Of a DNA stretch of 64,000 nt, positions 1 to 7,971 are shown one piece after another. A model generated the notes under the pieces. It searched no databases and was not told the origin of the DNA. It saw nothing but the letters and a program-made list of their open reading frames with translations. The stretch comes from Hydrogenobaculum sp. Y04AAS1. GTDB lineage: Bacteria; Aquificota; Aquificia; Aquificales; Aquificaceae. Position numbers and translations under genes: made by a program. The stretch is taken from positions 558,001 to 622,000 of the forward strand of contig NC_011126.1 of assembly GCF_000020785.1 (NCBI RefSeq). The letters are read 5' to 3'. Every line of letters starts with the position of its first letter. Positions within the stretch are counted from its first letter, which is position 1.

Positions 1-1
1 G

Positions 2-304
2 CACGTCTGGGAGCTAACAGGAAAAGTAAACAACGAAATACCGTTTCAGTTGCAAGTAGCTTGGAATCACCATTTTATAGATAGGAGTTGGACTGTTCAT
101 ACCAACAAAGGAAGCATTTTTATGAATTTTGCAGATGAAGAAATTATCTTAGAGAATGGGACTTCCTATACGAGAAAAGACGGCAACAAGCTTATGGATA
201 TGTTAGGGCAGTTTTTAGATGGCTTAGAAGATGAATCTTTTGATAGAGCGGCTAAAATATTAAAAATGTTAGATAATATAAAAGATGAAATTGGTAGTAT
301 ATAA
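2..304 (+). CDS. 3' end of an unidentified protein, truncated by the window edge
   Basis: The reading frame is open from base 2, so the TTG at 50 is unlikely to be the real start; about 100 C-terminal residues are visible. The piece runs from a Trp- and His-containing beta-like stretch (QVAWNHHFIDRSW, then a short Gly-Ser turn) into an acidic helical tail. This loosely recalls the C-terminal domain of Gfo/Idh/MocA oxidoreductases, but that is a weak impression and no function is claimed. Its last 20 bases overlap the start of the RNase G gene, so the two are probably translationally coupled. Confidence 0.6.
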   Translation, partial: HVWELTGKVNNEIPFQLQVAWNHHFIDRSWTVHTNKGSIFMNFADEEIILENGTSYTRKDGNKLMDMLGQFLDGLEDESFDRAAKILKMLDNIKDEIGSI

Positions 305-1439
305 AAAGAATGATGTAATATTTTCAATGCTTTTTAAAAGTAACGAACTTTTAGATATTAAAGTAGACAATTTAAACGATCCTGAATATAGCTCATCTAT
401 TTTTTTAGGTAAGATAAAATCTATCGCAAACGGAGTAGAAGGATATTTTGTTGATATAGGTTTAAAAAAAGATGGGTATCTGCCTTTCAAAGAAGCTGAT
501 AAAGAATATAAAATAGGAGATTATGTTGTTGTTCAAGTAAAAAAAGAACCATCCAAATTTAAAGGAGCTAAATTAACCACCAAACTCTCTTTTAAAGGAA
601 AGTACATAATATATTATGAGGCTGATAAATCTGTAAAAACCTCACATCTTTTTGATGAGAATTTTAAAAGCGATTACATTGATAAAGTTTATAGGCTTTT
701 AAGAGAAAAAGAATCTGTAATTATTAGGACTCAAGCTAAAAATGTAGACATATCGAGAATAGGACAAGAGTTGGAATTTTATAGGAAAAAAGCAAAACTC
801 ATAAGAGACATATCTCACAAAGCTATTATGCAATTAGAACCTAAAGAGCCATGCTATGTATCAATGATAAAAGATTATGTTGGTGGTATAGAGAAAATTG
901 TAGTATCTGATATAAAAGTTTACAACAATATAGTGGGTTTCATATTGTCAAACGATTTAAATATAAACGTTGAAATGATTATTGATAAAGAGAGTTTAGA
1001 AAACTTATACGAAGTAGAAAAGCACATCAACAGGCTTTTAAGCAAGTATGTATGGTTAGAAAGCGGTGGTTTTTTAGTAATAGAAGAGACAGAGGCTATG
1101 ACTACAATAGATGTAAATAGCGGTAAAAATACCTGTGATTGTATAGAATCAAGTTCTTACTCCACAAACCTGGAAGCAGCCAAAGAAATACCAAGACAAA
1201 TAAAGCTTAGAAATATAGGTGGTATCATAATGATAGATTTTATTTTCATGAAAGATCAAGTTCATAGAAAAGAGGTGCTTGATGTATTGAAAAATGGCTT
1301 TTCAAAAGACAACGTCCAAACCACAGTCTATGGATATACGGCTCTTGGGCTTATGGAGATAGCAAGAAAAAAAACTGGAAGAAGCTTATTCCAAACCATA
1401 AAAGCATCTAAACAAGAAAATATGCCAAGTGTTGTATGA
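285..1439 (+). CDS. rng: Ribonuclease G/E family protein, short form without the Zn-link
   Basis: Single-strand-specific endoribonuclease of the RNase E/G family, with roles in mRNA decay and rRNA maturation. An S1-like RNA-binding region spans about residues 35-100. The two catalytic Mg-binding aspartates are visible: D276 in TTIDVNSG and D318 in GGIIMIDFIFM. At 384 residues it is about 100 shorter than E. coli RNase G. It stops shortly after the LGLMEIARKKTGRSL segment, so the CPxCxG Zn-link motif and the small C-terminal domain that build the tetramer in RNase E are missing. The ATG at 285 lies inside the end of the preceding gene. thrC follows after a 45-base gap. Confidence 0.88.
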   Translation: MKLVVYKKNDVIFSMLFKSNELLDIKVDNLNDPEYSSSIFLGKIKSIANGVEGYFVDIGLKKDGYLPFKEADKEYKIGDYVVVQVKKEPSKFKGAKLTTKLSFKGKYIIYYEADKSVKTSHLFDENFKSDYIDKVYRLLREKESVIIRTQAKNVDISRIGQELEFYRKKAKLIRDISHKAIMQLEPKEPCYVSMIKDYVGGIEKIVVSDIKVYNNIVGFILSNDLNINVEMIIDKESLENLYEVEKHINRLLSKYVWLESGGFLVIEETEAMTTIDVNSGKNTCDCIESSSYSTNLEAAKEIPRQIKLRNIGGIIMIDFIFMKDQVHRKEVLDVLKNGFSKDNVQTTVYGYTALGLMEIARKKTGRSLFQTIKASKQENMPSVV

Positions 1440-1484
1440 AAGAGTTATAATAATTACTTATTACATTTTGGAGGTTTTTAGGAA

Positions 1485-2723
1485 ATGGCAAAACTCAAAG
1501 GACTAAAATGTAGAGAATGCAAGCGTGAATATCCTATAGAACCAATACACGTTTGTGAGTTTTGTTTTGGTCCTTTGGAAGTAAATTATGATTATGATTA
1601 TATTAAAAGCACAATAAACAAAGAAAACATATCAAAAGGTCCAAAAAGTTTATGGAGATACATAGATTTGTTACCTGTAGAAAATCCTACCGTTGGGCTA
1701 ACAGCAGGCTTTACCCCTCTTAAAAAAGCAGATAAACTTGGAAAAATACTTGGTCTTAACAATTTATATATAAAAGATGATTCGGTAAACCATCCAACAC
1801 TTTCTTTTAAAGATAGAGTTGTATCTGTAGCTTTATCCAAAGCAAAAGAATTTGGTTTTGATACCGGGGCTTGCGCATCCACCGGTAATTTGGCAAATTC
1901 TGTAGCAGCTCATTGCGCTCAATCAGATCTAAATTGCTACGTTTTTATACCTGCAAATCTTGAATCCCAAAAAATTATCGGTAGTCTTGTTTTCAATCCT
2001 ACAGTGGTGGCAGTAAATGGAAATTACGACGATGTAAACAGGCTATGCTCAGAAATTGCCAACGATTTAGGATGGGCTTTTGTAAATATAAATATAAGAC
2101 CATACTATGCAGAAGGTTCAAAAACCCTTGCTTTTGAAACTATAGAGCAACTTGGGTGGATAGCTCCAGATGCTATAGTAACTCCAGCGGCAAGTGGCTC
2201 CCTTTTAACAAAGATTTATAAGGGTATAGAGGAATTTTACAAAGTAGGTTTGATAGACAAATATAACACTAGGGTATACGGGGCTCAAGCCCTAGGATGT
2301 TCACCGATAGCCCAAGCTTTTAAAGAAGGGCTTGATTTTGTAAAACCAGTAAAACCAAATACCATAGCAAAATCAATAGCCATAGGAAATCCGGCAGATG
2401 GTATTTATGCTCTTGATGTGGTAAGAAAAACTGGTGGCACATGGGAAACAGCCGATGACAATGAAATAATAGAAGGTATGAAGCTTTTAGCTCAAACAGA
2501 AGGGATATTTACAGAAACAGCGGGCGGTACCACTATAGCTGTATTGAAGAAATTAGCTCAGCAAGGGCACTTCAAGCCAGATGAAATTGTAGTAGCATAT
2601 ATAACTGGTAATGGCTATAAGACTATGGAAGTATTGGAAGGAAAATTAAACGAGACGATACATATAAATCCAACGCTTAAGGAATTTAAAGAGGTAGTCC
2701 TCAAAAGGACTAAAGGAGCTTGA
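1485..2723 (+). CDS. thrC: Threonine synthase
   Basis: PLP enzyme converting O-phosphohomoserine to threonine, the last step of threonine synthesis. The PLP lysine is K109 in SFKDR, and GSG/GNG phosphate-binding loops follow, as in fold-type II enzymes. The N-terminus carries four cysteines (C9, C12, C24, C27) in a rubredoxin-like Zn site typical of one threonine synthase subgroup. Length (412) is normal. The start is supported by a GGAGGT Shine-Dalgarno at 1470-1475. A 32-residue membrane protein begins 2 bases after the stop and is probably co-transcribed. Confidence 0.93.
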   Translation: MAKLKGLKCRECKREYPIEPIHVCEFCFGPLEVNYDYDYIKSTINKENISKGPKSLWRYIDLLPVENPTVGLTAGFTPLKKADKLGKILGLNNLYIKDDSVNHPTLSFKDRVVSVALSKAKEFGFDTGACASTGNLANSVAAHCAQSDLNCYVFIPANLESQKIIGSLVFNPTVVAVNGNYDDVNRLCSEIANDLGWAFVNINIRPYYAEGSKTLAFETIEQLGWIAPDAIVTPAASGSLLTKIYKGIEEFYKVGLIDKYNTRVYGAQALGCSPIAQAFKEGLDFVKPVKPNTIAKSIAIGNPADGIYALDVVRKTGGTWETADDNEIIEGMKLLAQTEGIFTETAGGTTIAVLKKLAQQGHFKPDEIVVAYITGNGYKTMEVLEGKLNETIHINPTLKEFKEVVLKRTKGA

Positions 2724-2724
2724 T

Positions 2725-2823
2725 ATGGAAAAAGGAATGGGTGCTTTTGACCTCGTTACCACAATAGTAGTACTTGGAGTTATAGTGGCTGGTATCATAG
2801 TTCTACTCGCAGCGGCATTTTAA
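2725..2823 (+). CDS. 32-residue single-TM microprotein
   Basis: ATG-to-TAA frame one base after the thrC stop, with AAAGGAG as Shine-Dalgarno within the thrC 3' end. A short N-terminal stretch (MEKGMGAFD) is followed by a continuous hydrophobic helix of about 22 residues to the C-terminus. It fits exactly between thrC and the YihY-family gene with only a few bases on each side, which argues for a real gene. The function is unknown; it could be a small partner of the downstream membrane protein. Confidence 0.65.
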   Translation: MEKGMGAFDLVTTIVVLGVIVAGIIVLLAAAF

Positions 2824-2827
2824 GTAT

Positions 2828-3604
2828 GTGAAAAACCTAATAAACTTTGTATTAGACTTTTTTAGATTAAAAATACTTTATCATGCCGGTGCTTTGTCTT
2901 TTAGTTTTATAATGTCAATAGTACCCCTTATACTTGGGGCTGGTTTTTTTCTGCATATGTTTTTAGAAAATAAAATAGACAATTATATATATCACTTTAG
3001 CGCTGTGTTCCCAGATTTTACAAATAAAATAATAAAAGACATATCCTATTTAGAGCAAAAGAGGTTAAAAGCAGGTATTATAGGAGCTTTGGTATCTCTA
3101 TATTTTTCTACTGGATTTATAAAAGATTTAGATTATGCCATAGCGTTGATGTGGGATAAAAAAGAGGCAAAACGCATAGAGGTTATGTATTTCTTGTACC
3201 TAATGTTTTTTGTTGTAGTATTTACTGGTGGTTCTGTTTATTTGTTTTATATAAGCTTGATGTTCAAACATCTTAATCTACCTTTGGAATTTACTAAAAA
3301 TCTCAGCTATTTACTGTTTTTTACAGTATTTTTTTATTCTGTATATAGCATTTTTATACAAAGCAAGAATATTCGTAAAATTTATGTACTTGCAGTATCC
3401 GCTGTAGAATCCTTAGCTTTGTTGCTTTTAAAATATATAATAACAGTATACATATCACACTTACTTATTAAAAGCATAGTTTACGCATCGCTTTGGTTAA
3501 TAATAGCTTTCTTGATATGGATAGATTGGTTAATGGCATCCTTGCTCTTGGGAGCCAGAGCTTTGTTTTATATTCATAAAAGCCTTGCAAACAATTTATA
3601 TTAA
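2828..3604 (+). CDS. YihY/BrkB-family inner-membrane protein
   Basis: Integral membrane protein of 258 residues with about six hydrophobic segments. The N-terminal LYHAGALSFSFIMSIVPLIL resembles the Ala-rich first helix of the YihY/BrkB (UPF0761) family, and the DLDYAIALMWD region fits too. Despite the old name 'ribonuclease BN', the family is a membrane protein of unknown biochemical role. The start is a GTG; the ATG two bases earlier is out of frame and hits a stop at once. It lies 4 bases after the preceding microprotein, probably in one transcript with thrC. Confidence 0.8.
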   Translation: MKNLINFVLDFFRLKILYHAGALSFSFIMSIVPLILGAGFFLHMFLENKIDNYIYHFSAVFPDFTNKIIKDISYLEQKRLKAGIIGALVSLYFSTGFIKDLDYAIALMWDKKEAKRIEVMYFLYLMFFVVVFTGGSVYLFYISLMFKHLNLPLEFTKNLSYLLFFTVFFYSVYSIFIQSKNIRKIYVLAVSAVESLALLLLKYIITVYISHLLIKSIVYASLWLIIAFLIWIDWLMASLLLGARALFYIHKSLANNLY

Positions 3605-3628
3605 AATATCTTAAATATATTCCGATAT
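3602..3628 (+). promoter_or_regulatory. Sigma-28 (FliA)-type promoter of flgM
   Basis: TAAAATAT at 3602-3609, an 11-base spacer, then TCCGATAT at 3621-3628. This matches the FliA consensus TAAAGTTT-N11-GCCGATAA in spacing and in the core TAAA and CCGATA bases. The same two 8-mers with the same spacing occur before motA. It is followed by GAGGTG and the flgM ATG at 3646. Confidence 0.8.
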
Positions 3629-3645
3629 TTATATAGAGGTGTTAT

Positions 3646-3945
3646 ATGAGTAGGATAGAAGGAGATATCACTAGAAACGCTGGGCTAGATACTTCTATTG
3701 CAAAGAAAGATAAATTACAAAAACAAAGCAGTAGTGTTGTAAACGAAGAGGTTACACCCCAAGAAAACAGTGAGCAGGCTTACAAAGTAGAACTATCATC
3801 TATAGCTAAAAATATAAATTCAAACTCCGACGAAAATATAAAAGATATGTCAAAGAAGATTGAAGAGATAAAAGCCAAAATTGCTAATGGTTCTTATGAG
3901 ATAGATACCAACAAAATAGTAGAAGGTTTGTTAAAATACTTTTAG
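3646..3945 (+). CDS. flgM: Anti-sigma-28 factor FlgM
   Basis: Binds and inhibits the flagellar sigma factor FliA until the hook is complete, then is exported through the flagellum. The 99-residue protein has a polar, disordered N-terminal half and the characteristic C-terminal helices (KKIEEIKAKIANGSYEIDTNKI, with IxxGxYxID as the family signature). Preceded by a sigma-28-type promoter and a GAGGTG ribosome site, consistent with autogenous control. tRNA-Val lies 12 bases downstream with no obvious terminator between them. Confidence 0.9.
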   Translation: MSRIEGDITRNAGLDTSIAKKDKLQKQSSSVVNEEVTPQENSEQAYKVELSSIAKNINSNSDENIKDMSKKIEEIKAKIANGSYEIDTNKIVEGLLKYF

Positions 3946-3957
3946 TTAATATCCCAA

Positions 3958-4030
3958 GGGCGATTAGCTCAGTTGGGAGAGCGCCATCCTCACACGGTGG
4001 AGGTCGCAGGTTCGAGCCCTGTATCGCCCA
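3958..4030 (+). tRNA. tRNA-Val (CAC)
   Basis: 73 bases folding as a cloverleaf: acceptor GGGCGAT paired with ATCGCCC, D-stem GCTC/GAGC, anticodon loop CTCACAC giving anticodon CAC, T-loop GTTCGAG. The CCA end is not encoded. The convergent ClC gene ends at the next base. Confidence 0.95.
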
Positions 4031-5458
4031 TTATTGGGAATCATTCGGATAATCTAAAACTCTTACATATGTTTCTGGTATATGAAAACCTTGTTTTTCT
4101 AGTTTAAATGTATCTATGCTATAATGTATAATCATACGCCTTACACCAAAAGCTACACCCGATGCTATCATAGAAGGCACAATAACCCTGTAGTCTCGTG
4201 TCATTTCAAAACTCATAACCACAGCGGTAATAGGAGCGCTTACCGTAGAACTTAGCATCGCTGCAATGCCAACTACACCAGACGATACCATATTAATTGG
4301 AATGTGTGGATCTATTTGCTTAGCTAAAAGCCCAACACCCCCACCCAACGTAGCACCCATAAAAATACCAGGAGAAAACACACCGCCAGAGCCGCCAGAG
4401 CCAAGAGAAACTCCAGTTAAGAGAAGCTTCATGAAGAATAAAAATATTAAAAACCAGGCATTTTTTATAGCTTGGTTTAGCACGTCTTGAACGGTAGCAT
4501 AGCCTATGCCCTGTACGTAGTAATGTCCAGTAAAATGCATAAACATAACAGCACAAAAACCAACTATAGTCATACCGACAAAATGCCTTATGTAAGGGTT
4601 TTTAGAGATTTTTACAAAAACCGTCTCAGAATAATATATCCAATATACGTACATAGCCCCTCCTATACCAACCAAGATACCTAAAAGTATATAAAATGCT
4701 ATAGCCTCAAGAGGTAGGGCCTGTAGAGAAGGTATTATAAATTTAGTATTTTCTACTATAAAAGAGGGTTTATTGCCCCACCAAAGTCTACCAACATAGC
4801 TTGCAACTCCAGCAGATATTATAGCTGGTATTATGGTTCTTACGCTAGCCTCTGGTGATATTACCTCCAAAGCATAAACCACACCTGCCAAAGGAGTGTT
4901 GAAAGCAGCCCCTATGCCACCACCAGCACCAGAAGCTATAAGTGTATATATCTGCCAGTATTCTAATTTAAATATTTGTCCTAGCGTGGAACCTATTACA
5001 CCACCTATTTGTACTATCGGACCTTCTCTACCCACAGACCCACCAGCGCCAATTGATATCGAAGAAGCCAATATCCTTGCCCCTATTATCCTAGGCCTTA
5101 ATTTACCTTTTCTATAGTAAATCGCATGTAAAACTTCTGGTGTCCCAAAACCCTTTGCTTCTATAGCGTAGTTTTGGACTATGTAAACTACTATCATACC
5201 GGCCAAAGGCGGTATAAACATCACAAACCAACCAAGGGGACTTGGTAAACTATGTTTATCGGCATTATAAAAAATATCTATCCTCTGATAAAAAAAAAGA
5301 TTATGAAAGAATGCTATCATAGATCTAAAAACAATAGCACCTATACCACCCAACAACCCTGTTAGAAATGACAACAGCAACATGTGAATGGGCACTTCAT
5401 GGTGTAATGTAATAAAATCCAAAAATTTTTCCCAATAGGTCTTTAGCTTTTCAACCAT
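4031..5458 (-). CDS. ClC-family chloride channel / H+-Cl- antiporter
   Basis: Multi-pass membrane protein of 475 residues with the ClC signatures: GREGP (the gating glutamate is E145), an upstream GAGGS stretch, and GSGGSGGVFSPGIF in the second half. Retention of the gating glutamate fits a proton-coupled antiporter or a gated channel; such proteins support acid resistance in many bacteria, which would suit an acidophile. No C-terminal CBS domains are present. The gene abuts tRNA-Val and diverges from the carboxyltransferase gene. No good Shine-Dalgarno precedes the ATG. Confidence 0.92.
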   Translation of the reverse strand: MVEKLKTYWEKFLDFITLHHEVPIHMLLLSFLTGLLGGIGAIVFRSMIAFFHNLFFYQRIDIFYNADKHSLPSPLGWFVMFIPPLAGMIVVYIVQNYAIEAKGFGTPEVLHAIYYRKGKLRPRIIGARILASSISIGAGGSVGREGPIVQIGGVIGSTLGQIFKLEYWQIYTLIASGAGGGIGAAFNTPLAGVVYALEVISPEASVRTIIPAIISAGVASYVGRLWWGNKPSFIVENTKFIIPSLQALPLEAIAFYILLGILVGIGGAMYVYWIYYSETVFVKISKNPYIRHFVGMTIVGFCAVMFMHFTGHYYVQGIGYATVQDVLNQAIKNAWFLIFLFFMKLLLTGVSLGSGGSGGVFSPGIFMGATLGGGVGLLAKQIDPHIPINMVSSGVVGIAAMLSSTVSAPITAVVMSFEMTRDYRVIVPSMIASGVAFGVRRMIIHYSIDTFKLEKQGFHIPETYVRVLDYPNDSQ

Positions 5459-5483
5459 AAAAAATTATTTTACCATTTTAGTG

Positions 5484-5489
5484 TATAAT
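5484..5489 (+). promoter_or_regulatory. -10 box of the carboxyltransferase gene, leaderless spacing
   Basis: A perfect TATAAT lies six bases before the ATG at 5496, so transcription should start at or next to the start codon. No convincing -35 was seen. The same AT-rich segment read on the other strand could serve the divergent ClC gene. Confidence 0.6.
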
Positions 5490-5495
5490 AGTGAT

Positions 5496-7355
5496 ATGGA
5501 GAAATTATATTTTACCGATGTTAGCCTAAGAGACGGTATCCAGAGTCTTTTAGCCACGAGAGTACGAACAGAGGATATGCTTCCTGCGTTAGAAATTTTG
5601 GATAAATGCGGATTTTGGTCTTTGGAAGTTTGGGGCGGCGCTACATTTGATGTATGTCTTAGGTACCTAAAAGAAGATCCATGGGAACGTTTAAAACAAT
5701 TTAAAAACATCACAAAAAATACTAAACTTGAAATGTTGTTAAGAGGTCAAAATATCGTAGGCTATAGGAATTATCCAGACGACGTTGTGGAGGCTTTTGT
5801 TAAAAAATCCTACGACAATGGAGTAGAAGTTTTTAGAATTTTTGACGCATTAAACGATGTTAGAAACATGAGAAAAGCCATAGAAACCGGCAAAAGCTTA
5901 AATGCTATAGTAAAAGGGGTATTATCGTATACAACAAGCCCAGTCCATACCGTCGAATACTACGTAAAAATAGCAAAAGATTTAGTAAATATGGGTATAG
6001 ATATAATTTCTATAAAAGACCAATCTGGCATACTAACTCCAAAAATGGCTTTTGATTTGGTAAAAGCTCTAAAACAAGAATTTAAGCTTCCTATACATAT
6101 ACATACGCAGACCACTGCAGAACTTGCAAATATGTCTCAGCTTAAAGCTTTAGAAGCTGGAGCAACTATGTTTGATACGGCTTTTTATAGCTTATCATCT
6201 CAGACTTCCCATCCATCTGGAGAAACAATGATACATGTTTTTAAGGAATTTGGCTATCAAATAGATGTAGACCAAGCACTCTATGAAGAAGCTGGCAATG
6301 TTTTTAGAGAGGTTAGAAAAAAGTATAAAAAATACGACACACTGCCTCCTTATCCAGACGTATCCGTATTAACACACCAAGTACCTGGTGGTATGATTAG
6401 CAACTTTATAAGCCAGCTTAAAGAACAAAATTTAGAAGATAAATTGGAAGAAGTGTTGAAAGAGGTAGCTAGAGTTAGGGAAGACTTAGGGTATCCTCCT
6501 CTTGTGACGCCCACAAGCCAAATGGTGGGGTCTCAAGCTTTTCTAAATATAGTAAATAAAGAAAGATATAAGGTTGTCACTAAAGAAATAAAAGACTATG
6601 TGAAAGGTTTATATGGAAAACCACCAGCCCCTATCAAACCGGAAATTATGGAATTGATATTAAAAGACGAAAAAGATAAAGTCTATTTTGATATAAGACC
6701 AGCCGATCTTCTTCAAAACGAGTTAGATGAAATAAGAAAAGAAGCCTACGACGCAGGTGCAAGAAACGAAGAAGACGTACTTTCTTATGCTATATTACCA
6801 GTAGTAGCTAAAGAGTTTTTTGAATGGCGAGAAAAGTTTGAAAAAGGTTTGGTGCAGAAAGAAATAGAGTATACTTATAGCGATTGCAACGAAAATGTAC
6901 CCGTGGAATTTAACGTAGCCGTACACGGTGAGCAGTTTAACATAAAAATAGTTGGCAGAGAAGGGATGTCAAAAGATAGAAAGCTCTTCTTCATAAGAAT
7001 AAACGATCAATTAGAAGAGGTTACCATTGAGCCGATTAGAGAAATAACAGTTTCCCAACAAAAGTCCAGCAGCGTTGATATACCAGAAGGGACATCTGTA
7101 AAACCAAAAAGACCAAAAGCTCAAGACATAGGTGATATATCTTCAAACATTTCAGGTAAGGTTGTGGATATAAAGGTAAGTATAGGCGATAAGGTAAAAG
7201 AAGGTGATACGCTTTTAATAGTAGAAGCCATGAAGATGGAAAATGAGATAAAAAGCACCATAGACGGACAAGTAGAGGAAATTCTGGTAGAAATAGGAGA
7301 GGTTATAAATCCCGGTGAAGTGCTCATAAGGCTAAAACCAGAATTTGATGCTTAA
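5496..7355 (+). CDS. Biotin-dependent carboxyltransferase (PycB / 2-oxoglutarate carboxylase large subunit / OadA family)
   Basis: The N-terminal two thirds is an HMGL-like carboxyltransferase barrel (TDVSLRDGIQS near residues 5-15; metal site HIHTQTT). The C-terminal 80 residues are a biotinyl domain with the biotin lysine K580 in VEAMKMENE. A Pro- and Ser-rich linker joins them. The family includes pyruvate carboxylase subunit B, oxaloacetate decarboxylase alpha, and the CfiA subunit of 2-oxoglutarate carboxylase in reverse-TCA Aquificales. Which substrate applies cannot be decided here, and no biotin carboxylase subunit is adjacent. ATG 5496 is preferred over GTG 5481 because of the -10 box at 5484. 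The end overlaps hisG. Confidence 0.88.
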   Translation: MEKLYFTDVSLRDGIQSLLATRVRTEDMLPALEILDKCGFWSLEVWGGATFDVCLRYLKEDPWERLKQFKNITKNTKLEMLLRGQNIVGYRNYPDDVVEAFVKKSYDNGVEVFRIFDALNDVRNMRKAIETGKSLNAIVKGVLSYTTSPVHTVEYYVKIAKDLVNMGIDIISIKDQSGILTPKMAFDLVKALKQEFKLPIHIHTQTTAELANMSQLKALEAGATMFDTAFYSLSSQTSHPSGETMIHVFKEFGYQIDVDQALYEEAGNVFREVRKKYKKYDTLPPYPDVSVLTHQVPGGMISNFISQLKEQNLEDKLEEVLKEVARVREDLGYPPLVTPTSQMVGSQAFLNIVNKERYKVVTKEIKDYVKGLYGKPPAPIKPEIMELILKDEKDKVYFDIRPADLLQNELDEIRKEAYDAGARNEEDVLSYAILPVVAKEFFEWREKFEKGLVQKEIEYTYSDCNENVPVEFNVAVHGEQFNIKIVGREGMSKDRKLFFIRINDQLEEVTIEPIREITVSQQKSSSVDIPEGTSVKPKRPKAQDIGDISSNISGKVVDIKVSIGDKVKEGDTLLIVEAMKMENEIKSTIDGQVEEILVEIGEVINPGEVLIRLKPEFDA

Positions 7356-7962
7356 AATAGCAATACCAAAAGGAAGACTGCTAGAAGAAGTATCGGAATT
7401 ATTTCTTAGTAAAAGCCTGATACCTAGCAAAATTGAAGAAAGCAGAAAGCTGATAGTTGATATAGATTACTTCAGATTTTTAATAGTAAAACCATCGGAT
7501 GTAGCGACATATGTAGAGCAAGGAGCGGCAGATATAGGAGTGGTGGGATTAGATGTGTTAAAAGAAGAACCAAAAGAGATATATGAAATTTTAGATTTGA
7601 AAAACATAGGTAAATGTAGTATGGTAGTGGCCGGAAAGCCAGAAAAACTTGGAGACTACAAAATACTTCATTTTACAAAAGTTGCTACAAAGTATGTAAA
7701 TATAGCCAGGAGCTTCTTTGAAGGTAAAGACGTTTCTATAAACATTATAAAATTAAACGGTTCAGTAGAAATAGCTCCCATAATAGGACTAAGCGATTAT
7801 ATAGTTGATATAACTCAAACGGGGAAGACCTTAAAAGAAAATGGTCTCATAGTGATGGAAAAAATATTCGATTCACATGCAAAGATAATATGTAACAAAG
7901 TAGCTTTTAGAATAAAAAAATATGATATATTTAAAATATTGGATAAATTATCCGATATTTAG
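7348..7962 (+). CDS. hisG: ATP phosphoribosyltransferase catalytic subunit, short form
   Basis: First step of histidine synthesis: ATP plus PRPP to phosphoribosyl-ATP. The N-terminus LKIAIPKGRL, the DIGVVGLDVL segment and the C-terminal DITQTGKTLKENGL phosphate-binding loop are diagnostic. At 204 residues it is the short HisG form, which lacks the C-terminal regulatory domain and needs HisZ, not seen in this window. ATG 7348 overlaps the end of the carboxyltransferase gene by 8 bases. The last 30 bases contain the promoter of motA. Confidence 0.93.
   Translation: MLKIAIPKGRLLEEVSELFLSKSLIPSKIEESRKLIVDIDYFRFLIVKPSDVATYVEQGAADIGVVGLDVLKEEPKEIYEILDLKNIGKCSMVVAGKPEKLGDYKILHFTKVATKYVNIARSFFEGKDVSINIIKLNGSVEIAPIIGLSDYIVDITQTGKTLKENGLIVMEKIFDSHAKIICNKVAFRIKKYDIFKILDKLSDI
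7932..7958 (+). promoter_or_regulatory. Sigma-28 (FliA)-type promoter of motAB, inside hisG
   Basis: TAAAATAT at 7932-7939, an 11-base spacer and TCCGATAT at 7951-7958: the same two elements and spacing as before flgM. It sits in the 3' end of hisG, 13 bases before the motA ATG, with AGGTG as ribosome site. It would let late flagellar control act on motAB independently of the upstream genes. Confidence 0.8.
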
Positions 7963-7971
7963 GTGTAGTGT

